Source: Pseudofrankia saprophytica
GTDB lineage: Bacteria; Actinomycetota; Actinomycetes; Frankiales; Frankiaceae
Direction of reading: 5' to 3'
DNA length: 64,000 nucleotides
NCBI RefSeq assembly: GCF_000235425.2
Contig: NZ_KI912267.1
Span: 2,658 to 66,657, forward strand
Positions 17,461-24,295 of this stretch are shown here, piece by piece. Numbering within the stretch: the stretch's first letter is position 1; each line of letters opens with the position of its first letter. Below the pieces are notes generated by a model that was given only the letters and a program-made list of their open reading frames with translations, had not been told where the DNA came from and ran no database searches. The translations under genes were made by a program, and so were the position numbers.

Positions 17461-18251
17461 CTCGTTCCTTCGCTGACTGTGGAGACTTCGGCAGGTACGG
17501 GTGCGGGTTCGGATCCGGGTGCGCAAACAGGTGGGGAAGCGGGGATCGGCCGCAGCGGATGCACCGCGTGCAGCGCGAACGGGGCGCCGGGCTCGGCCTC
17601 CGTGAACAGGGCGAGCGCATCGATGCGGACGGTGGCGCCGAGCGAGGCGGCGAACCAGCCGCTCAGGGCGCGTTCCACGTCCGGCTGCCGTCGTGGCGGT
17701 ATGCCGTCGGTGAGGGTGAGGTGGAAACGGAACTCGTCGAGCACGTACGGGTAGCCCCAGGCCCCCAGCAGTTCGCGCTGGCGCGGCGTGAGCGAGGCCG
17801 GCTTGCGGCGGGCGAGCTCGGCCTCGGTCGCCGGGGCGCGGAAGCCGTCGAAACCGGTCACCACGTCGTCGGCGAGCGCGTACAGTTCCGCCGCTTCCGC
17901 CCCTGGTACCAGGGCGAAGAAGCTGCCGAGGCGCGCGAGAGACAGCCGCGGGATCGTCACGCCGGCCCGCCCCGCCGCGAAGGACGCGCACGCGGCGTCG
18001 AGCTCGTCGGGCGTGCGGCCCTCGGCGAGGCGGAACGGCGCCTTGAGCGTGGCGTGGAAGCCGTATCGGCGCGCGTCGACCGTCATCGCGTCGACCGTCT
18101 CGCGGGTCCAGCCGGCGGGGACGCCGGGTGTGACCGGCTCCCCCGAGACGGCGCGGCCCAGCCACCGCTCGGCTTTCTCGCGCAGCGCCACGGCCGCGGC
18201 GTCCGTCGGACCGGTGCCCGGCGCCGCGTAGATCGCGAACCGTGCGGTCAC
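17457..18251 (-). CDS. DUF1045 phosphonate-metabolism protein (2H phosphoesterase-like)
   Basis: A 264-residue protein of the DUF1045 family, which occurs almost only in phn operons and is related to 2H phosphoesterases. The two family histidine motifs are visible: GFHATLKAP (about 76-84) and FRFHLTLTDG (about 183-192). A role in handling cyclic or phosphodiester intermediates, such as ribose 1,2-cyclic phosphate 5-phosphate made by the C-P lyase, fits because no phnP is present here; that is inference. The GTG at 18251 overlaps the phnL stop. The last 35 residues are a Pro/Ala/Ser-rich tail beyond the usual domain. Confidence 0.85.
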   Translation of the reverse strand: MTARFAIYAAPGTGPTDAAAVALREKAERWLGRAVSGEPVTPGVPAGWTRETVDAMTVDARRYGFHATLKAPFRLAEGRTPDELDAACASFAAGRAGVTIPRLSLARLGSFFALVPGAEAAELYALADDVVTGFDGFRAPATEAELARRKPASLTPRQRELLGAWGYPYVLDEFRFHLTLTDGIPPRRQPDVERALSGWFAASLGATVRIDALALFTEAEPGAPFALHAVHPLRPIPASPPVCAPGSEPAPVPAEVSTVSEGTR

Positions 18252-18994
18252 GCCGCCGCCCCGACGGCCGGGGCGAACATCTCCACGGGAAGGACGCGGT
18301 CGGCGACCGCCTCGCGCACCGCCGCGTCGTGGAAGATGCCGAGCATCGCGACGCCCCGCGCGCGCTTCTCGCGGATCAGCTCGGTGACGACGTCGCGGTT
18401 GCGCGCGTCGAGCGAGGCGGTGGGCTCGTCCAGCAGCAGCAGTGGCAGCTCGGTCACGAACCCACGCGCGATGTTGACCCGCTGCTGCTCGCCGCCGGAG
18501 AAGGTGGCCGGCGGCAGGCTCCACAGCCGCTCGGGGATGGCGAGCCGGGCGAGCAACTCCGCCGCTCGCTCGCGTGCCCGCGCCGCGGGCACGCCGCGCT
18601 CGACGAGCGGCTCGGCGACGACCTGCAGGGCGCCGACGCGTGGCACGCAGCGCAGGAACTGGCTGACGTAACCCATCGTGTCGCGACGGGCGCCGAGAAC
18701 CTGGCGCGGGTCGGCGGCGGCGATGTCGATGACGCCGCCGTCGGCAGTGGCGCCCGGGCGGCGCAGGACGATGCTGCCGCGGTCGGCGGCGTAGTTGCCG
18801 TAGACCATCTTGAGGATCGAGCTCTTGCCGGCGCCCGAGACTCCCCCGAGCGCGACGCACTCGCCGGCGTGCACCTCGAAGGTCAGCCCGCGCAGCACGG
18901 GCAGGCGCTGGTCGCCCTGCAGGTGCATGGTGAAGGTCTTGTCGACGCCGGAGACGGCGAGGATCGGCGGGGCCGCAGCCGCTGGGACAGCCAT
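18248..18994 (-). CDS. phnL: C-P lyase complex ABC-type ATPase PhnL
   Basis: A 248-residue ABC ATPase with Walker A GGVSGAGKSS near residue 51, signature FSGGEQQR near 165, Walker B LLLLDEPTASLD near 183 and switch His in GIFHD. PhnL has no membrane partner; it belongs to the PhnGHIJKL core machinery that installs methylphosphonate on ribose and cleaves the C-P bond. It follows phnK after seven bases and overlaps the DUF1045 gene at its end (GTGA). Confidence 0.94.
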   Translation of the reverse strand: MAVPAAAAPPILAVSGVDKTFTMHLQGDQRLPVLRGLTFEVHAGECVALGGVSGAGKSSILKMVYGNYAADRGSIVLRRPGATADGGVIDIAAADPRQVLGARRDTMGYVSQFLRCVPRVGALQVVAEPLVERGVPAARARERAAELLARLAIPERLWSLPPATFSGGEQQRVNIARGFVTELPLLLLDEPTASLDARNRDVVTELIREKRARGVAMLGIFHDAAVREAVADRVLPVEMFAPAVGAAA

Positions 18995-19001
18995 GGTCTG
19001 A

Positions 19002-19781
19002 TCACCCCTGGAGGATCGAGGAGACGAGGAGCTGGGTGTAGGCGGCCTGGGGGTCGTCGAGCACCCGGTCGGTCAGGCCGGACTCGATGACGCGGCCGTC
19101 CTTCATCACCAGGGTTCGGTGCGAGATCAGCCGGGCCACCGCCAGGTCGTGCGTCACGATGATCACGGCCAGGCCCAGCTCGGCGACGAGCGAGCGAATC
19201 AGGTCGAGAAGGCGCGCCTGCACCGACACGTCCAGGCCGCTGGTGGGCTCGTCCATGAACACCAGCCGCGGCGAGACCACCAGGTTGCGGGCGATCTGCA
19301 GGCGCTGGCGCATGCCGCCGGAGAAGGTGACGGGAGCGTCGTCGATGCGGTCGGCGGGGATCTCCACCCGCCGCAGCCACTCCGCGGCGGCGGCGCGGAT
19401 GCGCCCGTAGTGGCGCCAGCCCGTCGCCATCAGCGGCTCGCCCACGTTGCCGCCCGCGCTCACGTGCATGCGCAGCCCGTCGGCGGGATCCTGGTGGACG
19501 AAGCCCCATTCGGTGCGCCACAGCCGGCGCACCGCGCTCTCGCCGATCTCGGACAGATCCGCCACCTCGCCGTCGGCGGCGCGGTAACGGATGCTGCCCT
19601 CGGTCAGGCTGAGGCGCTGGGAGAGCGTGCCGAGCAGCGTCGACTTTCCGGATCCCGACTCGCCGACCACGGCGAGCACCTCACCGGGCCACAGGTCGAG
19701 GTCGACGCCACGGCAGCCCCAGCGGTCGCTGTAACGGTGGCCCGCGTCGCGGACCTCCAGCAGGGGTTGCGCGCCGCTCAT
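19002..19781 (-). CDS. phnK: C-P lyase complex ABC-type ATPase PhnK
   Basis: A 259-residue ABC ATPase resembling dipeptide-transporter ATPases, as PhnK does. Walker A is GESGSGKST near residue 40, signature FSGGMRQRL near 156, Walker B LVFMDEPTSGLD near 175, and switch His in IVTHD. In E. coli PhnK docks on PhnJ and drives the C-P lyase core. Its ATG overlaps the phnJ stop (ATGA). The longer-than-usual 'VADLSEIGE' loop is typical of PhnK. Confidence 0.94.
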   Translation of the reverse strand: MSGAQPLLEVRDAGHRYSDRWGCRGVDLDLWPGEVLAVVGESGSGKSTLLGTLSQRLSLTEGSIRYRAADGEVADLSEIGESAVRRLWRTEWGFVHQDPADGLRMHVSAGGNVGEPLMATGWRHYGRIRAAAAEWLRRVEIPADRIDDAPVTFSGGMRQRLQIARNLVVSPRLVFMDEPTSGLDVSVQARLLDLIRSLVAELGLAVIIVTHDLAVARLISHRTLVMKDGRVIESGLTDRVLDDPQAAYTQLLVSSILQG

Positions 19782-20680
19782 GCGGTCACCGCTTCGGTGC
19801 CGGCGGCCTGGGTGTCGGCCGTGTCGGCGCCGGCCGCGGCCGCGCCGGCTGCCGCACGCTCGCAGTGGTCGGTGTCGGAGCAGACGAACATCGAGCCGCC
19901 CACGTCGTCAGTGATGACCTCGTCGAGGTAGACGCCGACGGAGCCGCAGATCGCGCAGGGCTCGTCGAAGCGCTGTGGTTCGAAGGGGTAGTCCTCGAAG
20001 CCGAGGCTCTCGACGTCCGTGTAGGGCGGCACGGCGTAGATGCGCTTCTCGCGCCCGGCGCCGAACAGCTGCAGGGCCGGGTTGCGGTGCATCTTCGGGT
20101 TGTCGAAGCTGGGGATCGGGGACGGTGCCATGACGTAGCGGCCCGCGACCATGACGGGGTAGTCGTAGGTCGTCGCGAAGTGGCCGTATTTGGCGATGTC
20201 CTCGTACAGCTTGACGTACATGAGTCCGTAGTCCGCCAGCGCGTGCAGGCGGCGGGTCTCGGTGAGACGTGGCTCCAGGAACCGCAGCGGCTCGGGGCCC
20301 GGCACCTGGTAGACGATCGTCTGCCCCTCGCCCAGCGGCGTCTCCGGGATGCGGTGGCGGGTCTGGATGATGCTGGCCTCGTCGGTGCGCGTCGTCGTGC
20401 GCACCCCGGCGACCGCGGCGAAGAACGAGCGGATCGACACGGCGTTGGTGGTGTCGTCCGCGCCCTGGTCGATGACCTTGAGCACGTCGTCCGGCCCGAT
20501 GATCGCGGCGGTCACCTGGACGCCGCCGGTTCCCCAGCCACGCGGCATCGGCACCTCGCGTGAGGCGAACGGCACCTGGAAGCCGGGGATGGCGACGGCC
20601 TTGAGCAGCGCCCGACGAATCATCCTCTTCGTCTGCTCGTCGAGGTAGCCGATGTTGTATCCGCCGAGTCCGCCGGTCAT
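19778..20680 (-). CDS. phnJ: Alpha-D-ribose 1-methylphosphonate 5-phosphate C-P lyase
   Basis: A 300-residue radical-SAM enzyme that breaks the carbon-phosphorus bond, releasing methane (from methylphosphonate) and ribose 1,2-cyclic phosphate 5-phosphate. The four functional cysteines are at 242, 245, 267 and 273 (CAIC then C-x5-C), spaced exactly as in E. coli PhnJ (241, 244, 266, 272), so cluster binding and the thiyl-radical Cys are retained. The last 25 residues are an Ala/Thr-rich tail absent from E. coli PhnJ. Its ATG overlaps the phnI stop and its stop overlaps the phnK ATG. Confidence 0.97.
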   Translation of the reverse strand: MTGGLGGYNIGYLDEQTKRMIRRALLKAVAIPGFQVPFASREVPMPRGWGTGGVQVTAAIIGPDDVLKVIDQGADDTTNAVSIRSFFAAVAGVRTTTRTDEASIIQTRHRIPETPLGEGQTIVYQVPGPEPLRFLEPRLTETRRLHALADYGLMYVKLYEDIAKYGHFATTYDYPVMVAGRYVMAPSPIPSFDNPKMHRNPALQLFGAGREKRIYAVPPYTDVESLGFEDYPFEPQRFDEPCAICGSVGVYLDEVITDDVGGSMFVCSDTDHCERAAAGAAAAGADTADTQAAGTEAVTA

Positions 20681-21870
20681 GCCATTGCCTCCGCGAGGCT
20701 GAGTGCCTGGCCGGCGGGGGTCCCGTCAGCGGGGTCCGCCCCGGCTGGCGCCGGGGAGGCCGGCCGGGCGGCGGCCCGCTCACGGAACTCGGCCTGTAGG
20801 CGGCGGACGAGCCCGAGCTCGGCCTGGAAGTCGACGTAGTGCGGCAGTTTCAGGTGCTCCACGAAGCCGGTGGCCTGGACGTTGTCGCTATGGCTGATCA
20901 CGAATTCCTCGTCCTGTGCCGGGGCGACGACGCGCTCGCCGAACTCGCCGGCGCGCAGCGACCGGTCGACCAGCGACATCGACATGGCCTTGCGCTCGCC
21001 GCGGCCGAAGGCCAGGCCATAGCCACGGGTGAACTGCGGTGGGGTGTCGGCGCTGCCCTGGAACTGGTTGATCATCTGGCACTCGGTGACCTCGAGGCGG
21101 CCCAGCGGGACCGCGAAACCGAGCTCGGGTGCCTCGAACTCGACCTCGACCTCGCCGACGCGGATCTCTCCCGCGAACGGGTGCGTGCTCCCGTAGCCAC
21201 GCTGAGTCGAGTAGCCCAGCGCCAGCAGGAACCCCTCGTCGGCGCGGGCGAGTGCCTGCAGCCGTTCGGCCCGGCTCATCGGGAAGACGGCGGGCTCCCG
21301 GGTGAGGTCAGCCGGCTCCGGGTCACCGGTGCCAATGCCGGTGCCGGTGCCGGTGCCGGTGCCGGTGCCGGCATGGTCGGGCTCGATGAGCGCGCTCGCT
21401 CCGAGCAGGTCGGTCACGCGCGGCATCTCCGGCCGTGGCCCGGCCTCCCGCCCGGTCCGCGGGCCCGCGGTGTCGCGGTCGGTGAACAGCCGGTGGGTGT
21501 AGTCGAAGGTTGCGCCGAGCTGCTGGCCGCCGGGCAGGTCCTTGAAGGTCGCCGAGATGCGGCGCTGCGGCGGCAGCCCAGCCGTGTCCACCGGCAGCGT
21601 GTAGCCGAAGCGCGGCAGGGTCGTGCGGTACGAGCGCACCAGCGTCACGGCCTCGAGCACGTCGCCCTGTGCCTGCAGGATGGCGCGCGCGGCCAGCTCG
21701 GGGTCGTACAGCGACCCCTCCGTCATGACGCGCGAGACCAGGACTCCGAGCTGGCCGGCGACGGCGGCCAGCTCGATGCGCGGCAGGCCCGGATCCCCGC
21801 GTCCCTCCTTGGCGAGCAGGGCGTGGGCGTTGGCGATGGCGCGTTCCCCGCCCTTGACCGCGACGTACAT
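20677..21870 (-). CDS. phnI: C-P lyase core subunit PhnI
   Basis: A 397-residue PhnI, the subunit with purine-nucleosidase-type activity that, with PhnGHL, attaches methylphosphonate to ribose from ATP. Family sequence is recognisable from MYVAVKGGERAI at the N-terminus through FGRGERKAMSMSLVDR and the conserved ECQMINQFQGSAD and DFQAELGLVRRL regions. Residues about 169-183 are a Gly-Thr dipeptide repeat encoded by a hexanucleotide repeat, an insertion not expected in the family. The C-terminal 40 residues are Pro/Ala-rich. It starts four bases after phnH and overlaps phnJ (ATGA). Confidence 0.95.
   Translation of the reverse strand: MYVAVKGGERAIANAHALLAKEGRGDPGLPRIELAAVAGQLGVLVSRVMTEGSLYDPELAARAILQAQGDVLEAVTLVRSYRTTLPRFGYTLPVDTAGLPPQRRISATFKDLPGGQQLGATFDYTHRLFTDRDTAGPRTGREAGPRPEMPRVTDLLGASALIEPDHAGTGTGTGTGTGIGTGDPEPADLTREPAVFPMSRAERLQALARADEGFLLALGYSTQRGYGSTHPFAGEIRVGEVEVEFEAPELGFAVPLGRLEVTECQMINQFQGSADTPPQFTRGYGLAFGRGERKAMSMSLVDRSLRAGEFGERVVAPAQDEEFVISHSDNVQATGFVEHLKLPHYVDFQAELGLVRRLQAEFRERAAARPASPAPAGADPADGTPAGQALSLAEAMA
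21328..21369. repeat. GGTGCC hexanucleotide repeat inside phnI
   Basis: Seven consecutive 6-base units, five of them perfect at 21340-21369 and one altered to AATGCC at 21334. They encode alternating Gly-Thr. Unit gain or loss would keep the reading frame. Confidence 0.9.
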
Positions 21871-21874
21871 CGGC

Positions 21875-22543
21875 TCAGGCCTCCCGTTCGGTATCGGTGT
21901 CCGCGGCCTGTTCGGTGTCCGCGGCCTGTTCGGTGTCCGCGGCGACGGCGGCGGTAAGGCGGGTGGTGCGGGGCAGCGCGGCGACCGTCCCGGCGTCGAC
22001 CAGCAGCAGGTCGACGCCGCGCGGGAAGAGTTCTGTGTTCCGGCGCCAGGCCTCGGCGAACGCGTCCGGAGCCCAGGGGGCCGCGAGCGTGGCGTGACCG
22101 TCGATGCCGGGCCCCCGCGCGGTGAACCGGGCGGGCCCGGCGCAGCCGCGGATGTCCAGGACGACCGTGGCCGACAGGTGCGGCGCCTCATCCGTGCCGA
22201 GCGCCAGCGAGGCGAGCGGCGGCAGCGCGTCCGGGCCGGTGATGAGGAAGCCGGCCGCGGCCGGGTCGGCGACGCGACGCGCGCCGGTGTGGAACGCGAG
22301 CCAGGCGGCGGTCTCGGCGTCGTGGCCCAGCGCGCCACCGAGCCAGACGGCGCAGTCCTCGTCGAGCAGGGCCAGCGCGACGGCGGCGAGACCCTGGCCG
22401 AGCGCGGCGGGCGGCTCGGCCGGTCCGGCCAGCGGGTAGGGGCGCGTGGGGTGGGCGAGCGCGTCGAGCACGGCACGGAAGGCGCGCTGCGCGTCACGCG
22501 TGGGGTCGGCGAAGCCGGGCGCGGGCAGCGCGGCCGGGGTCAC
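21875..22543 (-). CDS. phnH: C-P lyase core subunit PhnH
   Basis: A 222-residue PhnH, a non-catalytic structural subunit of the PhnGHIJ core. Family features are the N-terminal PGFADPTRDAQRAFRAVLDA, the LLDEDCAVWL segment, the 'TGARRV' turn and the C-terminal GVDLLLVD. The GTG at 22543 overlaps the phnG stop (GTGA), so the longer upstream frame is not used. The last 20 codons contain 2.7 copies of an 18-base tandem repeat, giving AADTEQAADTEQAADTD, a tail not found in E. coli PhnH. Confidence 0.93.
   Translation of the reverse strand: MTPAALPAPGFADPTRDAQRAFRAVLDALAHPTRPYPLAGPAEPPAALGQGLAAVALALLDEDCAVWLGGALGHDAETAAWLAFHTGARRVADPAAAGFLITGPDALPPLASLALGTDEAPHLSATVVLDIRGCAGPARFTARGPGIDGHATLAAPWAPDAFAEAWRRNTELFPRGVDLLLVDAGTVAALPRTTRLTAAVAADTEQAADTEQAADTDTEREA
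21895..21942. repeat. 18-bp tandem repeat at the 3' end of phnH
   Basis: Two full copies (21895-21912, 21913-21930) and a 12-base partial copy (21931-21942), with unit CGGTGTCCGCGGCCTGTT. The repeat is in frame and adds residues to the PhnH tail. Confidence 0.85.
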
Positions 22544-23070
22544 TCGTGCTCCCGGGCGACGGAGAAGAAGTCGACGAGCGTGCTGCGCGCCTCTGCGCCA
22601 CGGATGTCGTCGCGTTCGGCATGCGCCTGTTCGAGCGGCGCGATGACCTCTGCCAGGACCCGCTCGCGCTGCCCGGGGTCGGCCAGCAGGCCGTCGAAGA
22701 TGGCCGCGAGCCGCGCGTGCTCGAGGTCGGTGCCGAGGACATAGGAGGTGCCGATGGCGTCGGCGGCCAGCGGCTCGCCGTGCAGGCGCACGGCGGCCCG
22801 GGTGACGGTGGCCTCCCCCAGGTTGAAGCGCGCCCCGCCGCCGTCGACGCGCGCCCGCACCATCACCAGGCCTGCCTCGGGGCCGCGGACCGCCTGCACG
22901 GCTGGCTTCGGTGCCCAGCCCCGCCAGGCCGCGTCGAGGTCGGCCGGGCCGGCCATCGCGAGCGTCCGCATCCACCGTTGCCGGGCGGCCACGGCCTCAT
23001 CGGGGGCCACGGCCTCGCCGGGGGTCCCAGTGTCGCCGGGGGCCTCAGTCGGGAGCGTCTGTGGTGTCAC
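22540..23070 (-). CDS. phnG: C-P lyase core subunit PhnG
   Basis: A 176-residue PhnG, first gene of the operon. The family core runs from RQRWMRTLAMAG near residue 32 through GGARFNLGEATVTRAAVRL and ends in RSTLVDFFSVARE. Together with PhnH, PhnI and PhnL it forms ribose 1-methylphosphonate 5-triphosphate. A TTG at 23085 also opens the frame, but GTG at 23070 is preferred because GGAGG (23080-23076) lies five bases before it. The first 25 residues are a Thr/Pro/Glu-rich leader. The 32-bp PhnF-type palindrome ends directly at this ribosome site. Confidence 0.92.
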   Translation of the reverse strand: MTPQTLPTEAPGDTGTPGEAVAPDEAVAARQRWMRTLAMAGPADLDAAWRGWAPKPAVQAVRGPEAGLVMVRARVDGGGARFNLGEATVTRAAVRLHGEPLAADAIGTSYVLGTDLEHARLAAIFDGLLADPGQRERVLAEVIAPLEQAHAERDDIRGAEARSTLVDFFSVAREHE

Positions 23071-23080
23071 AGCATCCTCC

Positions 23081-23112
23081 GTCAAGTTGTCCAGCTATCT
23101 AGACAACTTGAC
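23081..23112. promoter_or_regulatory. PhnF-type operator: 32-bp perfect inverted repeat
   Basis: Arms GTCAAGTTGTC (23081-23091) and GACAACTTGAC (23102-23112) are exact reverse complements around a 10-base spacer. The element lies between phnG and the divergent gntR gene and abuts the phnG ribosome site. A -10-like TAACGT for phnG overlaps its distal end (23116-23111), so bound repressor would block transcription start. HutC/PhnF-type GntR proteins bind dyads of this kind. Confidence 0.8.
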
Positions 23113-23222
23113 GTTACCCCAACACGGGACCTTGGCGCCATGACGTATAAGCGGCGATCTGTCCGACAGGAGGTGAACGGCCGGGGAACGCGGCGGCCGA
23201 GGTGGGTAGAGTTCCGAACGTC

Positions 23223-23978
23223 ATGACGGCGCAGAGCAGGTCCCCCAGCGGATACGCCACCTGGCGGCTCATCGCCGAGGAGCTGCGCCGGGAGATCGTC
23301 GGCGGTGCCCGGGCACCGGGCGCCAAGCTCCCTCCCGAGGGCGAGCTCGCCGAGCGTTTCGGCGTGCACCGCAACACCGTGCGCCAGGCCGTGGCCGCCC
23401 TGGCCGCCGAACACCTCGTCGTCTCCCGCCGCGGCAGCGGGACCTACGTCGCCGAGCACACGGTGCTGGTGCACCGCATCGGCGCGCGCACCCGTCTCAC
23501 CGACAGCCTGGGCAGCCGCGGCAGCGCCTCGCGCCGGCTGCTCGCGTCAGCCGTCGAGCAGGAGCCACCCGCCGAGGTCGCCGAGCGGCTCGCGCTCGGC
23601 GGCGGCGCGGGTCTGCGACTCGAGACCGCGAGCTCGGTGGACGGCCTGTCCATCTCGCGCGGCACGCACTGGTTCGCGGCCGACCGTGTGCCGGGGCTCG
23701 CGGAGCGCTTCGACGCCACCGGGTCGATAACCGCGGCGCTGCGGGCTGTCGGGATCGACGACTACGTGCGGGCCGCGACCACGGTCAGCGCGCGGCACGC
23801 CACCGCCGCCGAGGCGGCCGACCTCGGGCTGACGGCCGGTTCCGTCGTCCTCGTCACCCGGTCCCTCGACACCCTGACCGACGGCACGCCGCTGCAGCTC
23901 GGCATCACCCGGTTCGTCGCCGCCCGCGTCGAGCTGGACGTCGGCCACGCGGACCTCGAACTGGACGGGCCGGCCTAG
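23223..23978 (+). CDS. phnF: GntR-family (HutC subfamily) regulator of phosphonate metabolism, PhnF type
   Basis: A 251-residue regulator. Residues about 10-75 are a GntR winged helix (LIAEELRREIV, LPPEGELAERFGVHRNTVRQAVAAL, VVSRRGSGTYV). Residues about 85-250 are a UTRA ligand-binding domain that would sense a phosphonate-pathway metabolite or phosphate. It is divergent from phnG with a palindromic operator between, the usual arrangement for a repressor of the phn operon. The ATG at 23223 is preferred over a GTG seven codons earlier; TAGAGT (23207-23212) ten bases before it would act as -10 for a nearly leaderless transcript. Confidence 0.88.
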   Translation: MTAQSRSPSGYATWRLIAEELRREIVGGARAPGAKLPPEGELAERFGVHRNTVRQAVAALAAEHLVVSRRGSGTYVAEHTVLVHRIGARTRLTDSLGSRGSASRRLLASAVEQEPPAEVAERLALGGGAGLRLETASSVDGLSISRGTHWFAADRVPGLAERFDATGSITAALRAVGIDDYVRAATTVSARHATAAEAADLGLTAGSVVLVTRSLDTLTDGTPLQLGITRFVAARVELDVGHADLELDGPA

Positions 23979-24295
23979 CAAGCCCTCGGCAAGCCCGCAT
24001 CCGGCCTCCGGCGACCACCTCGTTACCGATGCGTCGGGCGATGGCACCTGCGTCCGGACCTCGCCCGCGCAGACCTCACCTGGGTCTTCGCCGTCCACGA
24101 CCCCATCCGCGACGCCCCCGGACCGACGGCTGGCAACGCGCCCTCGCCCTCGACGGCCTGAGCCGGACGGGGGTGCCCACCGACTCCGCAGGCACGTCTC
24201 GCGCAACCTGCGACCATCGCAGGCTGCGATGGTCGAAGGCTGCGACCATCGCAGGTACGATGGAGCGACCGATCCGCTACTGGAGATGGACCAAG
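23979..24295. other. Intergenic: possible gene remnant plus iteron array
   Basis: The first 180 bases hold a short open frame (about 24035-24165, reading WHLRPDLARADLTWVFAVHD) that has no good start and ends soon; it may be a decayed coding remnant. The last 90 bases hold the 16-bp iterons and promoter of the ATPase gene, listed separately. Confidence 0.35.
24209..24256. repeat. Three 16-bp iterons in the promoter of the ATPase gene
   Basis: TGCGACCATCGCA-type units begin at 24209, 24225 and 24241, exactly 16 bases apart. Each is a small palindrome (TGCGA-3 bases-TCGCA); the middle copy has centre TGG and one mismatch. They cover the -35 region. TACGAT (24256-24261) follows as -10, which places transcription start near 24268, 28 bases before the GTG at 24296. 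This is most simply an operator array. Confidence 0.75.
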
